A stretch of DNA of 64,000 bases, from NCBI GenBank assembly GCA_013399305.1, contig VXAI01000067.1, positions 3,741,286 to 3,805,285 of the forward strand, in the 5' to 3' direction. The notes beneath the pieces were generated by a model. It was not told where the DNA came from, did no database searches, and saw nothing but the letters and a program-made list of their open reading frames with translations. Below are positions 1-11,000 of this stretch, in pieces. The DNA comes from Rostratula benghalensis. Its lineage: Eukaryota > Chordata > Aves > Charadriiformes > Rostratulidae. Both the position numbers and the translations under genes were made by a program. Positions within the stretch are counted from its first letter, which is position 1, and the number at the start of each line of letters is the position of its first letter.

Positions 1-3000
1 GCCAGATGAATTTCTAACTCCCAATCCAGGTCATCTAGTGTTGATTTTTTTTTTCCTCCCCTAACTCAATTGCTGAGACAATCAACTTCAAAATGTAGAT
101 GCTGCTTAAAAGCTACATAGAGGTTGACCCTAATAACTAATGTTGATCATACAACCCACACTTACTCAACAAAATGTGGAGACTTGACATTGTTGATCAC
201 TTTTTCACTTAGGTGGTGATTAGCAGTTATAAAGACTGGAAGTAATCAATCCCAATTTAACAGCTGGGCCTATTGATGAAACAAAAAAAAAACCCAAAAA
301 AACCAATGCAAAACTTAACAAAAGATTATGTCCACAATTTTGGAGATAAGATGCGGAAAAATATTAAACCCTGAGGAAAACACATAAAAACTGAGCACAA
401 ACTTGGCCAACGATGGAAATAACCATATTTCCGTAAGAAATTGCTTAGTAACTTTTAAATTCTTCCTCCAAGATTCTCTTTTGTCATTGTCTTAAATTGT
501 TCTGCACACCATCAATAGCCACAGCTGTTAAATTGTGAAGACGTGACAACAAGTCTCTAGGCAAACAACTGCTCAGAGTAAGATCCTTTTCTTTAAGATA
601 ATCAGAGCTGGCTGACAAAAGGGGGCCTTACTGAATGCCCTTTCAACAATTTCTACACCAAGAAATGCAGAGAGAGAGGGACGGGGAGGAAAGGGAGCAG
701 TGGGGGGGAGTACCACACTGCAAGAACAGAACTGCATCCTTTGCTGCTCTACATTGCTTTGCAAGTTGAAAAGAAATCTCAATAGTTTAGTGCACATATC
801 ACATGTAGAACTTGCACCAGGTAAGAACTGAGTGCTTCTAGTCACAGCTCTGAACAGCTTCTAGCACAGAACCATGTTTTCCTTCAACACTTCTCACATA
901 GGTGGTTTTATTAGCTATATAGTAGAGTGCCTAAGCATTCCTTTTTAAAAGAAGCTGGTAAAAACTTTATACATTATAAAGTTAAGGTGATAAAAACCAG
1001 TAAAAGCTATAACAGCTTTGGCCCTACTAGCTAGGAAGAAAAGCAAGGGTACGAAATGCCTCACTTTGGCATTATGGTTGACACAAATTCAAAACTCAGG
1101 TGTTGAGGAAACCCATAAAAAGCTGACTCCCCTAGTAACACAGCACTGGAAACAAACACTACTCATGGGCACTAAGTAAAGGTTCATACATTTTTTGCCC
1201 TAGCAACAATATAAAAGCCCATTCCTTAGTCTGTGGAAGAGCTCTTGCAAATGCAGACCAGTCATTGCTGAAAAAATAGGAAATGGCCCAGTACGCGTGG
1301 GGGCGGGGGGGAGAAGTGTAAAAAGATGTAACTAATGGTTATGTCTTTAAAAGATGTTGGCAATTTCTCTAGAAAGGTCTTGTAGGAGCTCAGGTCAAAA
1401 GATGTCTGGGGGGAGTTCTAGAAGAAAATCCTCCAACAGAAAGAGAAACAGTTAAGAAGGAAAGTAATTCCTGGTTTTCTTCTTTCTTCAGTATATCTCA
1501 GTTAAAGAACAAAACCACCTTACTGTTCTTCACTGTTATCAATTGACATTGCTGAGACATTAAATGTCCTTCTCCTGCCTTAAATGCTGGAATTTAAATG
1601 CACCAAGGATCAGCTATGTGCACTCTCAGCTTAGAAATGGATTCTCTTTCCAGGACATTCAAATCAACTAACCAAAACAATACGAATAAGGCAGCACTTG
1701 TAAAAACTAAAACGGGAGCTTCCTCAAACTGTCTGCAACCACACTAATCCTACAGCATTAAGACTTTGCTGTCTCTTAACACATGACCATTAGCTACAAC
1801 ACAGGCATTTGCCATTTCACTTCCACCTCAGTTAAAAACCATTTCTGCCTTCCAACCCCATCCTTCTATCTCCGAATTTGTTCTTCATTACTGTTTAAAA
1901 TAATTAAACATACATTTGAGCTCCGTATACATTTTGGAGATACCTGAAATGACAAATTCCATACAAAATGACAAACTACATTGTTAGCTTAGTTAAATTA
2001 ATCCCTTAATTCAAGGCAAGATATTAAGATTATTTTTAAAAAAAATAGTAGCAGAATGGCAAAATTTTTGCCTACACACATGCTCCATGAAAGCCATAGT
2101 TTGATGAATGTGTATTTTTGCAACAGTCTAAGTTTCAGTAGCCTTCCTCTGTCCTCACTAAGCTCTCCCACCTCCACATCATTCCTCTCAGTTACACCAG
2201 TGCAATCATTGTGACTTCCCCTGTGACAAACCACATCAGGGAATTCATTTGGGTTAAACGCCATCTTTTGGTTTAATTCTATTATATTAACCCAGATCAG
2301 TTTCCCCTTCAGTTAACCACACATGCAGCTGTGCCCACGCAAGGAAGGGCACAATGCAAAAGTGGGAACAAACAGCTGGAACTGCTAAGAAAACATGATG
2401 GTCACAGCACAGAATAAGGCTCAGCTGGATACACTCTTAAGTGCAGATACTTAAAAGCAGAGCGAAAGATGTTATCAGGATATCAAAACATAAATATTGC
2501 CAATTATGGGCAGACAGCAGGACAAGAAGTCCTATCACCGCTACAGCAGGTAAGCAAAATTACAAAGTCTCCACAAAGTATAACCTGCTCCGTGTAAAAG
2601 GCCCAGAGTTTCACAAACTGCAGTGCAATGTGCACACACAGCTTCCCTCCAGGAGCATGTTCCCAGAAACCTTCTGCTTGCGTAACCTTTCACTCTTGTG
2701 AAATGTAGAAACCCATATGCAAAGAATTGGGCTTATGTTTCCTGCAATTCACCAACACAAAAATCAAGTCATCTAAGTTACAAGAGGAGGAAGGGTTATC
2801 TAGGAATGCTCATACCCAGCTATATACATCCCATCCAGCCATCTTAAGACTTCAATTTCTACTTTTTGTGAAAAGGAAATAAACAATGAGCACCCTGTCC
2901 AATCACTGCCCAAAGCCATGTTACCAGCTTCAAAACATGATCCACCTTCTCTATTTCTTCTTAATACTACCTTATTGGAAGTCTAGCTTTATTTTTAGAC

Positions 3001-6000
3001 AGACTCTTAGTTAACTGTGGTTAAATAGTTGTAACTTAAAAATGCAGGAATACAAAAATCTCTGTTTATTTTTGTCTGATTCAAGCTGTACCTAAAGTGC
3101 TTAGACTTTCTCTAGAGTCTACATTCCTTTTATATTCCATAAAGGAGACCTCTCTTAGTAGCACTGGCAGCAGCAAGTTAAATTTTGAGTAACTCATACT
3201 CTTCACCATTAGCATTTTACCCCCACATGTTGCCTGACAAAGAACCACACAGGAACCTCCTCCACTCCCCCCTACGTCAATTACCCTACTTTGGAAGCAA
3301 CTACAAGCATGTAGTGAAACGAATATTTATTTTTACCTAAGCAATACCTCAGCCCCACAGTTACCTTTAAAAAGTAGGGGGATCTCACCGAAAAAAAAAA
3401 GCCCTAAATTAGTCAAATTCTTTTGTGCATGGATGAACAACAGGAAAGCAAAGCCTTGGGGCCTCTGGGGAGGAACCCTGTCCCTGCAGACCTACTCTGA
3501 TGTGCTCGGGAGATAAGGCTCCATAGTGACACTTAAGGAAAGGCCTGCTCACATTTGAATTTCTGCATTCCTCAAGAACAATTCATGGCAATCACTAACT
3601 TTGCAGAGGAGCTACATGAAAGCTTTGGCCAATGAATGAGGGTCATCTGCTCTTTATCACAAGGGTAAACCTCATCCTGGCCAGTTTCTAACCTTTTAAC
3701 CCTGTGAATTCTTAATTTGCACATGAATAATGGAATTCTTGCCAAGAGTGCAACCTTCAGCTTCCAGTTCCTAACTTTAGAAACCAAGACCTGATCTCCT
3801 TGTGTGTTCAAATCTTAAACTCTTGGACAGATTAAAGTTTTTGATTTCCAAATGCAACACTAAACATTACAATTCTGAAGCAAAAGATAAGCTTGCTGGC
3901 AAAAGCTCTGACCAGGCAAAGTAAAAGAACATCCTCGCACCCTGCTGCTACTAGACACTGAAGAGAGCATTTGCTTTTTCCCTCCAAAGAAAGAATGCCC
4001 ATTTAATGCCTATTCTCCACCTGTTTAATATGTATAGTTCCTTCTGTACCCTAATCACAAGGTAATTTGCCTTCACAGAAACCCCAAACCTGCTTCTAAA
4101 AAAAACATAAACCTCTAAAATCCGCCACACAAATTTATTTCACTTAAAATGTCTGCAAAGTTCAATCAACTCATGACAGTAGGCAGAAACACTGTAAAAA
4201 TGAGATATAGAACTTATTTTGCCAGTATTTATGAGCTTTAAATATAACAATACAAATTATTGCCTTATCTTGCAGCTTTACAGTAAAGATGACATTCTGA
4301 AACCAGTCAGATTGGAATACGATTTAAAAGGAGAGGCTGCTATATAGGATAACTTCATGTTTGGCCACTAGTTAACCACTTAATCACTAAGTCAACAACA
4401 CCTACTGTGATCCTTACGGATCCACTATCTCTTCCAGTTTTCTCCAACAACCATAGGAAACTTTTCAAGTACTCAAAGATGAAAAGAAAGTTACAGTCTT
4501 ACAAGGAAAGGGAGAACTTTAAAAAAAAAGAAAAATAAAAGGCTACAAAACAAGAGTCTCACTCCACAGCATGCAACGTATTGGTTCACAACTCTTCTTT
4601 GGTGAAAATCTTTCCTCATCAAAAAAAAAAACCCCAAAACTAAATTAAATCATCTTTCTGGTGAAATAATGCACATGCGAGAAACAGTACTGAACTTTTA
4701 CAAATGTTTGTCTGAATAAAACTAGACACTACAAGAGTATTGATATGCTGTACTACTATAGCGCTCCATGCTATTCCAGAAGTTCTCCGATATTGAGCAC
4801 AGAGCTCATCCTGCAAGGTCTCGGGTTTAAAATGGCCCTGAATTTTCCACAGTCCTACACTCAGGATCCATCAGCCGCTGCTTTATTAACAGCATTTATT
4901 AACAACAACAAAATTCCTATCCTCTTAAGAAAGGTTTTCTTCAGTCTGTTTAATAACGGTGCATGTTAGCACTTTGTTTTTCATAATTTCATCAAATCTA
5001 AGTATCTAAGAACTGCTTGGTCTATTAATCCTGTACGTGAGTAAGATGCCATGATACAAAGTTTAAAGTACCCTGATTTTTGAAATCCAGAGTTCACAGA
5101 TCAGCCTTTTACAATACATGAAAAACTCATCACTCACTTGAAGCCACCTGCTTCTACACTGGTTTGCAACTGCCCAGCGCTCTAGCTCACTGAACAAGCT
5201 ATTTCACACCTTTCTGGGGTATCTCATGGATGGTATTTATTATCAGTTCAGAAGCACGCAGAACAAGACAAATGTTAATGCTCAGATGTTTTTTAACATA
5301 AGCTAATATACCAGTTGTATTATCTAGTTTCAGACTGAATGTAGTAAAACTTGCAATTTACAATTAATGTCAAGTTTCTATAGAGGTATCATTGCCACAG
5401 TTTTGTGCAAGTTGCTACTAAGAACAGGGTTGAAGAGGTCAAACGAATCCTTTTCCTATTAAATTAAGTTCATCAGTTAGGTCCTATTATAGGGGGAACA
5501 CAAGAAGACTATATAAACCATGTATTTTCTGTGTTGTACTTTCTTTGAAATAACTCCAGGTACTTGTGGAAAGCAAAGCAGATAGCATTGTAGAAACAGC
5601 CTACTTGGCAAAGCACCAGTGGCATGGAAAAAAGGCATGGCGTTCAGTTCCTAACACACATCTCTTGCTCAATACGTCTAAAGACACCAGAAAAACGGAG
5701 GGCAACACACACTCAGGGTCAGACTGTTAAAGCCATAAAGGCACTTACACACAGCTATTTCCTTCCCCGTTCATCCAGTAGTAGGGAGTCACACTGGAAA
5801 CGTGTCTCTCGCTTCCTAGTGGAACCACTTAACAGGCCCCCTCGGCTGGTTCCAAAGGACCCTGAAGCAGTTCCACAAGGGACAGCACCCGCATCTGCTT
5901 GGCTGAACACACGTGACAGAAAAGCAAGGGCTTGGTAATTTAAGCCTCACGATCCCCCAGAAAGCCTTTCCCCTCCCACAGACAGTCATCTCTATTATCG

Positions 6001-6466
6001 TTCTGCCCTGTCCCAAGATGAAACGACACAACATTAAGCAGTTGAACAAGGAATAATATTGTTTTTAATCAGATTGGTAAATAACCCTTCAAAGGCCGCC
6101 TGAACAGCGCTTAAGAAACAAGACCCAGGAACTCTGCAGCAAGTTGCCAGCACGGCTCTGTATCACCACCTGCTCTGGAGACCAGTGACCCACATGAGCT
6201 ACCCACACATGGCACCACTGCCCAAGAGGATTCATAGCCGGCCATACTGCTCCTGCCACATCAGGAACTCGAAAAGGGGCCCCCACAAGTTTTGCTCACA
6301 ACCTTTGCACATTTAAAAAGAAACAAAGAAACAGAGTTGACATGCTCTTTGCTTTGGTAGCTTGCCTTTTCAGGTACAAAATCAAAAGGGTGAGTTGTTG
6401 TGCACTGTTCAGGGAATTGCTGTCACAGACTCAGGAGCAAGTTAATAAACAAGAGGTGGAACTTAC
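1..6466 (-). other. PRTG: PRTG intron 2 (partial)
   Basis: This stretch lies downstream of PRTG exon 2 on the minus strand, so it is read as the 5' part of intron 2. I looked for the next Ig-domain exon (Cys...Trp...Tyr-x-Cys pattern between AG and GT borders) and found none. It is AT-rich unique sequence with short A-runs, for example at 281-303, 4506-4523 and 4620-4640, and a G-rich run at 1299-1311. Open frames here are short (104 codons or fewer) and look like chance. Confidence 0.75.
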
Positions 6467-6769
6467 TTGCTAGCGTGAGGTGGCTTTTTTGACTGAGAAT
6501 GGCCCCATATTTGTTCAGAGCTAAGCACTGGTAAAATCCTTCATCAGACAGTTCTCCTTTCTTTCCTTCCACCTCACTGATATACAATGAACCATTGGAT
6601 AAAGTGTAGATCCGTTCGTTTTCAGATACTTTGCCTCCATTTTTCAGCCATGTAATAGTTATAGGAGCTTCACCACGGGCCTGGCAATCTAAAACCACCG
6701 GATCCTTCCTTGAGACAGTAATGTCCTGAGGCTCCTTCACAAAAAACAGTTCACTAAAGCACCATACTC
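6467..6769 (-). CDS. PRTG: Protogenin exon 2: first Ig domain
   Basis: This exon of 303 bases has a polypyrimidine-AG acceptor at its high end and a perfect GTAAGT donor at its low end. It enters in phase 1 and leaves in phase 1, as Ig-domain exons usually do. It encodes residues 20-119 of the precursor: the end of the signal peptide, then an I-set Ig domain with Cys47 (VVLDCQ), Trp59 (ITWLKNG) and Cys100 (GFYQCLALN), plus an N-glycosylation sequon at Asn77. The sequence matches what I recall of vertebrate protogenin, a DCC/neogenin-like single-pass receptor with four Ig and five fibronectin-III domains. It is expressed in early embryos and acts in neural and neural-crest development. The remaining exons lie left of the window. 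The head-to-tail position next to NEDD4 supports the call. Confidence 0.93.
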
Positions 6770-7480
6770 CTAAGAGAGAGAAGGGGGGGGGGAAAAAAGA
6801 AAGATTTTCCTGTAAGTACAGGGGTACAAGTTACCAAGTGCGAGCTGCAAGTCATCCTGCTGAACCTACAGCATGAGGTGAAACAGGCTGTATTACAGGC
6901 TCCGAGGTCTCTCAGCCCTCCAAACTGGGAAAAAACGAGGAAACCGTGATACCGGCTTCAAGTAGAATAGAACCGTCAGCCCATACAACACCCAGGCGTT
7001 CACCTCCTGATTTTCAAACGCATTGTGCCAAGGAGCTGGAGAGCCGGAGCCTTCGACGCCCGCCCAGCCATATCCAGGACTCGGCGCGGGAGGCGGCGGC
7101 GGGAGCTGCCACACAGGTACGACCCTCACGGCTGCCGGGACCCTCTCGCTAATTTTACAGGCCTGCCAAAGGAGCAGGGCGAGTCGTAAAAGGCTAATTT
7201 TACCAGAAAACGTTAGCGAAACCGAACCGGCCCGGCGCCCCTCAGAGCCCGCCACAGGGGAGCCCCCCAACCCCTCAGAGCTCCCCAGTAACGGTCGCGC
7301 CGCGAGGCCCCGCCGCCCGCTCGCGCCCCCTGCCGGCGGGGCGGGCCCCCCATCCGCGGCGCCAACAAAGCGCCGGGCTGGTTCCCGCTCCCGGTGCTGC
7401 CGGTGCCGGGTAAATACAACCAGGTGCAGCGGAGCAGAGAAGAACGGAACGGAGTGGAGCGGGGCCGAGGCCGGACTCAC
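6770..7480 (-). other. PRTG: PRTG intron 1
   Basis: This intron of 711 bases joins exon 1 (ending on the first base of a Gly codon) to exon 2 (supplying the last two bases). The donor is GTGAGT. The acceptor has a pyrimidine tract that includes ten consecutive C on the minus strand (6783-6792). Its upstream half is GC-rich and part of the CpG island, and contains a CTCF-type motif at 7323-7336. Confidence 0.85.
7323..7336 (-). promoter_or_regulatory. Candidate CTCF site in PRTG intron 1
   Basis: GCGCCCCCTGCCGG is the reverse form of the CTCF core (canonical reverse core GCGCCCCCTGCTGG) with a single difference. It lies about 150 bases inside the gene from exon 1, within the CpG island. Occupancy is not known. 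Confidence 0.5.
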
Positions 7481-7535
7481 CTGGCAGCGGGAGCAGCAGC
7501 GCCGGCAGCAGCGCCCGCAGGCGGAGCGGCGCCAT
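7481..7535 (-). CDS. PRTG: Protogenin exon 1: start codon and signal peptide
   Basis: The start codon is the reverse complement of 7533-7535. The exon encodes 18 codons plus one base, beginning MAPLRLRALLPALLLPLP, a typical signal peptide with an arginine-containing n-region and a Leu/Ala-rich core. A GTGAGT donor follows. The leftover G joins GA of exon 2 to give Gly19 in frame, and the mature protein probably begins near residues 22-25, just before the Ig domain. The start was chosen because it is the only ATG giving a signal peptide in phase with exon 2 and it lies in the CpG island. Known role: cell-surface receptor of the DCC family. Confidence 0.88.
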
Positions 7536-7713
7536 TTAGCGGGAGGTGGCTGGCATGCCCCACCGGCCGCCGCAGAGAGAGACCGGTCAGCGGGCGAGGG
7601 GAGGAGACAAGGGACGGACGGAGCGGCCCCGGAGCGCCCGTCCCGGCCCTACTCTCTACATCTCGTCTCCATTGGCCTTTGGGGAGGAGAGGGGCGAGGG
7701 GCAGGGCCGGGCG

Positions 7714-7813
7714 NNNNNNNNNNNNNNNNNNNNNNNNNNNNNNNNNNNNNNNNNNNNNNNNNNNNNNNNNNNNNNNNNNNNNNNNNNNNNNNNNNNNNNN
7801 NNNNNNNNNNNNN
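7714..7813. other. Assembly gap (100 N)
   Basis: Exactly 100 unknown bases, the usual placeholder for a gap of unknown true length. It lies upstream of the PRTG start codon in the CpG island and is flanked by G-rich sequence, where short-read assemblies often fail. Part of the PRTG 5' UTR or core promoter may be missing. Confidence 0.98.
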
Positions 7814-8030
7814 GGGGGCAGCGGGAGCCGCTGGCCCCGCGCACGAGGGGCGAGGGGGTCCGGCACCGTCTGGGCCAGGAAGGCCGAGCCGGGCCCGACC
7901 CCTACCCGGGAACCGGCGGCAGTTCTCCCCCGCGACAGCTCCGAGCCGGCCCAGCTGCGGTAGTTCGCAGGCAGGGGCTGCCGGCCATGCGTCCCCAACC
8001 ACGGCAAACGGCAGCCCTCTCCTCGCTGGG

Positions 8031-11000
8031 GTGTAGCATCTGCAAAATGTACGCTCAGCCAGACCCGGCTTCACCAAAGGTCTGTGCCAAAGCGAGAGAT
8101 GGCCACCGCGGGGGTCACCCCCAGCCCAGTGCAGCAGATCTTGCAGGTGCAGTTGATGTCCACCTTTGGCAGAGTATCCTCCCCCTGCTCAGGTGAAACT
8201 GGCTTTTCCACATATATAGGCTAGTTTTTGAATAGGAGAAATGGAGTGCCATTTTTTATCAATGGTTCCCACTGACCCCTTCATGCAGCACCAATAAAAC
8301 CACTTCCAGATGCCCGTGTGGGGCAGTGCTCTGCTGCCGAGGATGAGCTGCTCTTTACCTGAGAAAGCAACCAGAAGTTGCCTCAAGTCCAAAATATAGC
8401 ACAGCCTAAACTGTAAATATATCAGGCTATCACCAGCCTACAGACCATTTGAAGGGAGGATAACAAATCAAATGCTGCTACTATTATTTAAGCTTTCAGC
8501 TTCACTGGTGATTTTACTGTGTGTGCGGCTGGTGATTTCTAAGCTCTTTTTTGTCTGTTCAGAGTCCTCGTTTCTAAAGTTACCGTGTAGGAAGGCATCT
8601 TCTTACTCAGCAGATTTGCCCCCTGTTTGCATTCTCTCATTGTGAGAGCTGCTGACTTCAGTGACAGGCAAGTTTTTATTGCTTTTTGTTCCTCCCAGAA
8701 CTGCAAAGCTCACAGAGCTGAGAGCTGGCAGCTAAACTTGGTCCCTTCTGCTGCATCATCACTGGGACTGGCTACAGCCGCAGTCAGTGACTCCTCTGAA
8801 AGCCTTCGGAAGAAAATCAGAGCTATCTAAACACAATGTAAGCCGTAGTTTGACCTATATCACCTTCCTTCCTTGTCAAAAATGCATGAGCATCAGCTTG
8901 CTCTGATCTAAGCACAAGTTTTCAGGAAAGGTAATCAGGAAATATTTGCTTTACATGCAAATCAGTTACCCAAAAGGCATCCATGCAGTTCCACGGTCAC
9001 TTTGCAGAGCAGAACTGCACGTACATTGCTTTGGTGTCAAGATAGGAGCAAATACAGCAACAAGATTCCTTTGACATGGTATTTTTGAATATTCTTCAGT
9101 GCCTCACTTTATCCAGTAACACAACTGTGAACTGTAAAGTATCACTTACTATTTTGATTATATCGAGTATTGATGATAAAATGTTCTTTCTTGTGGCAAA
9201 CTCACAACTTCCATCTGCAGCTCACGTTGGTCCTGTACTCTCTCCTGCTAATCTCCAGTTGAATTTGCAGATTTGCTAGATGACCTCAGCACATCTAGAA
9301 GACAAACACACCAAGAGGCAATGCATTACCCAGTGACATTTCTATGCCATGTGCTTGGGTCAGTTGGTGGAGAGGCTGAAACTGTCCCTGGTTAGATGTA
9401 ATGTTGTGTCTCTGCAGCCCTTTGCAGACGCGAGTGGCTGTGCTGGCTGCACTGCCCAGCACTGGACACTATCCCACCTGGGATAGCCTGGGGGGACACA
9501 TCCATGCCCATTCACCAGCCCTTTTTGAAGTACCAGTTGGTCCTATTGGACCAGGGGACAAAAAAAGGTGATGGAGAGAAAGGAAGTTGCAGTCCTTCTT
9601 GTGGGCTGTTTTCCATTAGCGGTGTCACTGCTGTATTTTGCAGTGGCAGGGTAAATGCTTTACTGTCTCCCTGGACTATGTTGTGCCAGCAGGAAGGTTT
9701 GACTTGTGAGATCACATGCAATATTTGTCTTAAATGTCTTAATACAGAAAACTGTCTCCCTCTGGAGCACTACTTATGCCCAGAAATGGGTAACTGCAAA
9801 CACCAATATTTCCATTTCTACATCTCTGTTGAGCAAAACAAGTAATAAATTCCTTAATAGAATTAAGTTGTCATATAGCTAGGTGAGCATAAACTCTCCC
9901 TCCTTATTTGTCAGAAGTCATTATTTTAAGGCATATTCTAGTAATTAATTGGATTAGAGGTAGTGCAGATTTGGGATAACATATCTAAATTCATACTTCA
10001 CTGCAAGCTGATAAACCCATTGAACCACTGTTTAAAGGTACTGCCAGCCATAACTTTTGTCAAATACAATAGTAAATATGGAGCCAATAAACACAATTAT
10101 CTCCTTGGCTAACCCTCTTGCAGCAGCATTATCTTGAGAAAGCCAGAATGGCAGCCCAGGATGAGTACAATATATTGCCAGCCAACATAAACAAAGCTAT
10201 GCCTACTTTGCTGCAGGGCAGCAATTCTTCTGTCACCAACAAAGACTTTTATTCCTTGACTTGATCTGTATTTTTAGCAAATGTGGGAAATTATGCAAAC
10301 TTCCACAGTTTTTGTGGTTCCTTTCAGACCCATATAAACCCCTTTCTATGCTTTATCTTAGATTTTGGAGTTTGCAATCAAGCTGCACACATCTTTCAAA
10401 AAAATAATAACTTGTATTGCCTTCAGCAGTCAGCTCCTCAATGCCTTAAAACCCAAGTTAGTAGTAAGAGCAGTCTTTGAAGTGCTCCCAACAGCTGGAA
10501 TACAGCATGCTATCCAGGTTGCTGTCTGTAAATAACCTGATTTACCTTATGCAGCATTTCAGCCTTATCAAGCCCAGTTTATATGCTTCCTGGTTGAAAG
10601 ATTTTAGGAATCAGAACACCACAATCAGAACACCACAAATGGATCTAGCTCAGGGTTTTGCTCATGTGTGTATGTCAGGGGAGGTGGGAGAGACAGGTGG
10701 GCTGGGGCCATAAAATCCAGAAGTTTGGTCTCACGATGAGCCAACAAGGAGAGAGACCGACTTTTCCAGCAGTAGATGAAGTCTCATGATCGTGGTGTTC
10801 ATACTTTGTCTGCAGCATTACCAGCATCTCTAGAAAGGGAAATAATAAGGCAGGACTCTTCCCTGGGATGAAACACAGTAGCCTCAGGAAAAGGAAAGAA
10901 GCTGAAAATCCACCTGTAAATGGGCTGCAAGCCCAGGGTGGGGAATGCGGTTTCTTTCCAGATTAGAATAAGATTTTTCTAGTGTTAGACCATTTCCATT

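Larger units (their letters stand above)
7030..8030. promoter_or_regulatory. PRTG: CpG island at the PRTG promoter
   Basis: About 1 kb of strongly GC-rich, CpG-dense sequence surrounds PRTG exon 1, in contrast to the AT-rich flanks. It holds the start codon, the likely 5' UTR just above 7535 and GC-box-like runs such as GGGGCGGGCC. No TATA box is visible. The transcription start cannot be placed from sequence alone, and part of the island is missing in the N run. Confidence 0.85.

Noticed and set aside
7023..8196. Long plus- and minus-strand frames across the PRTG CpG island
   Set aside because: They run through the 100 N gap and GC-rich DNA where stop codons are rare; compositions are Pro/Arg/Gly-rich with no domain. 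The real coding sequence there is the 55-base PRTG exon 1.
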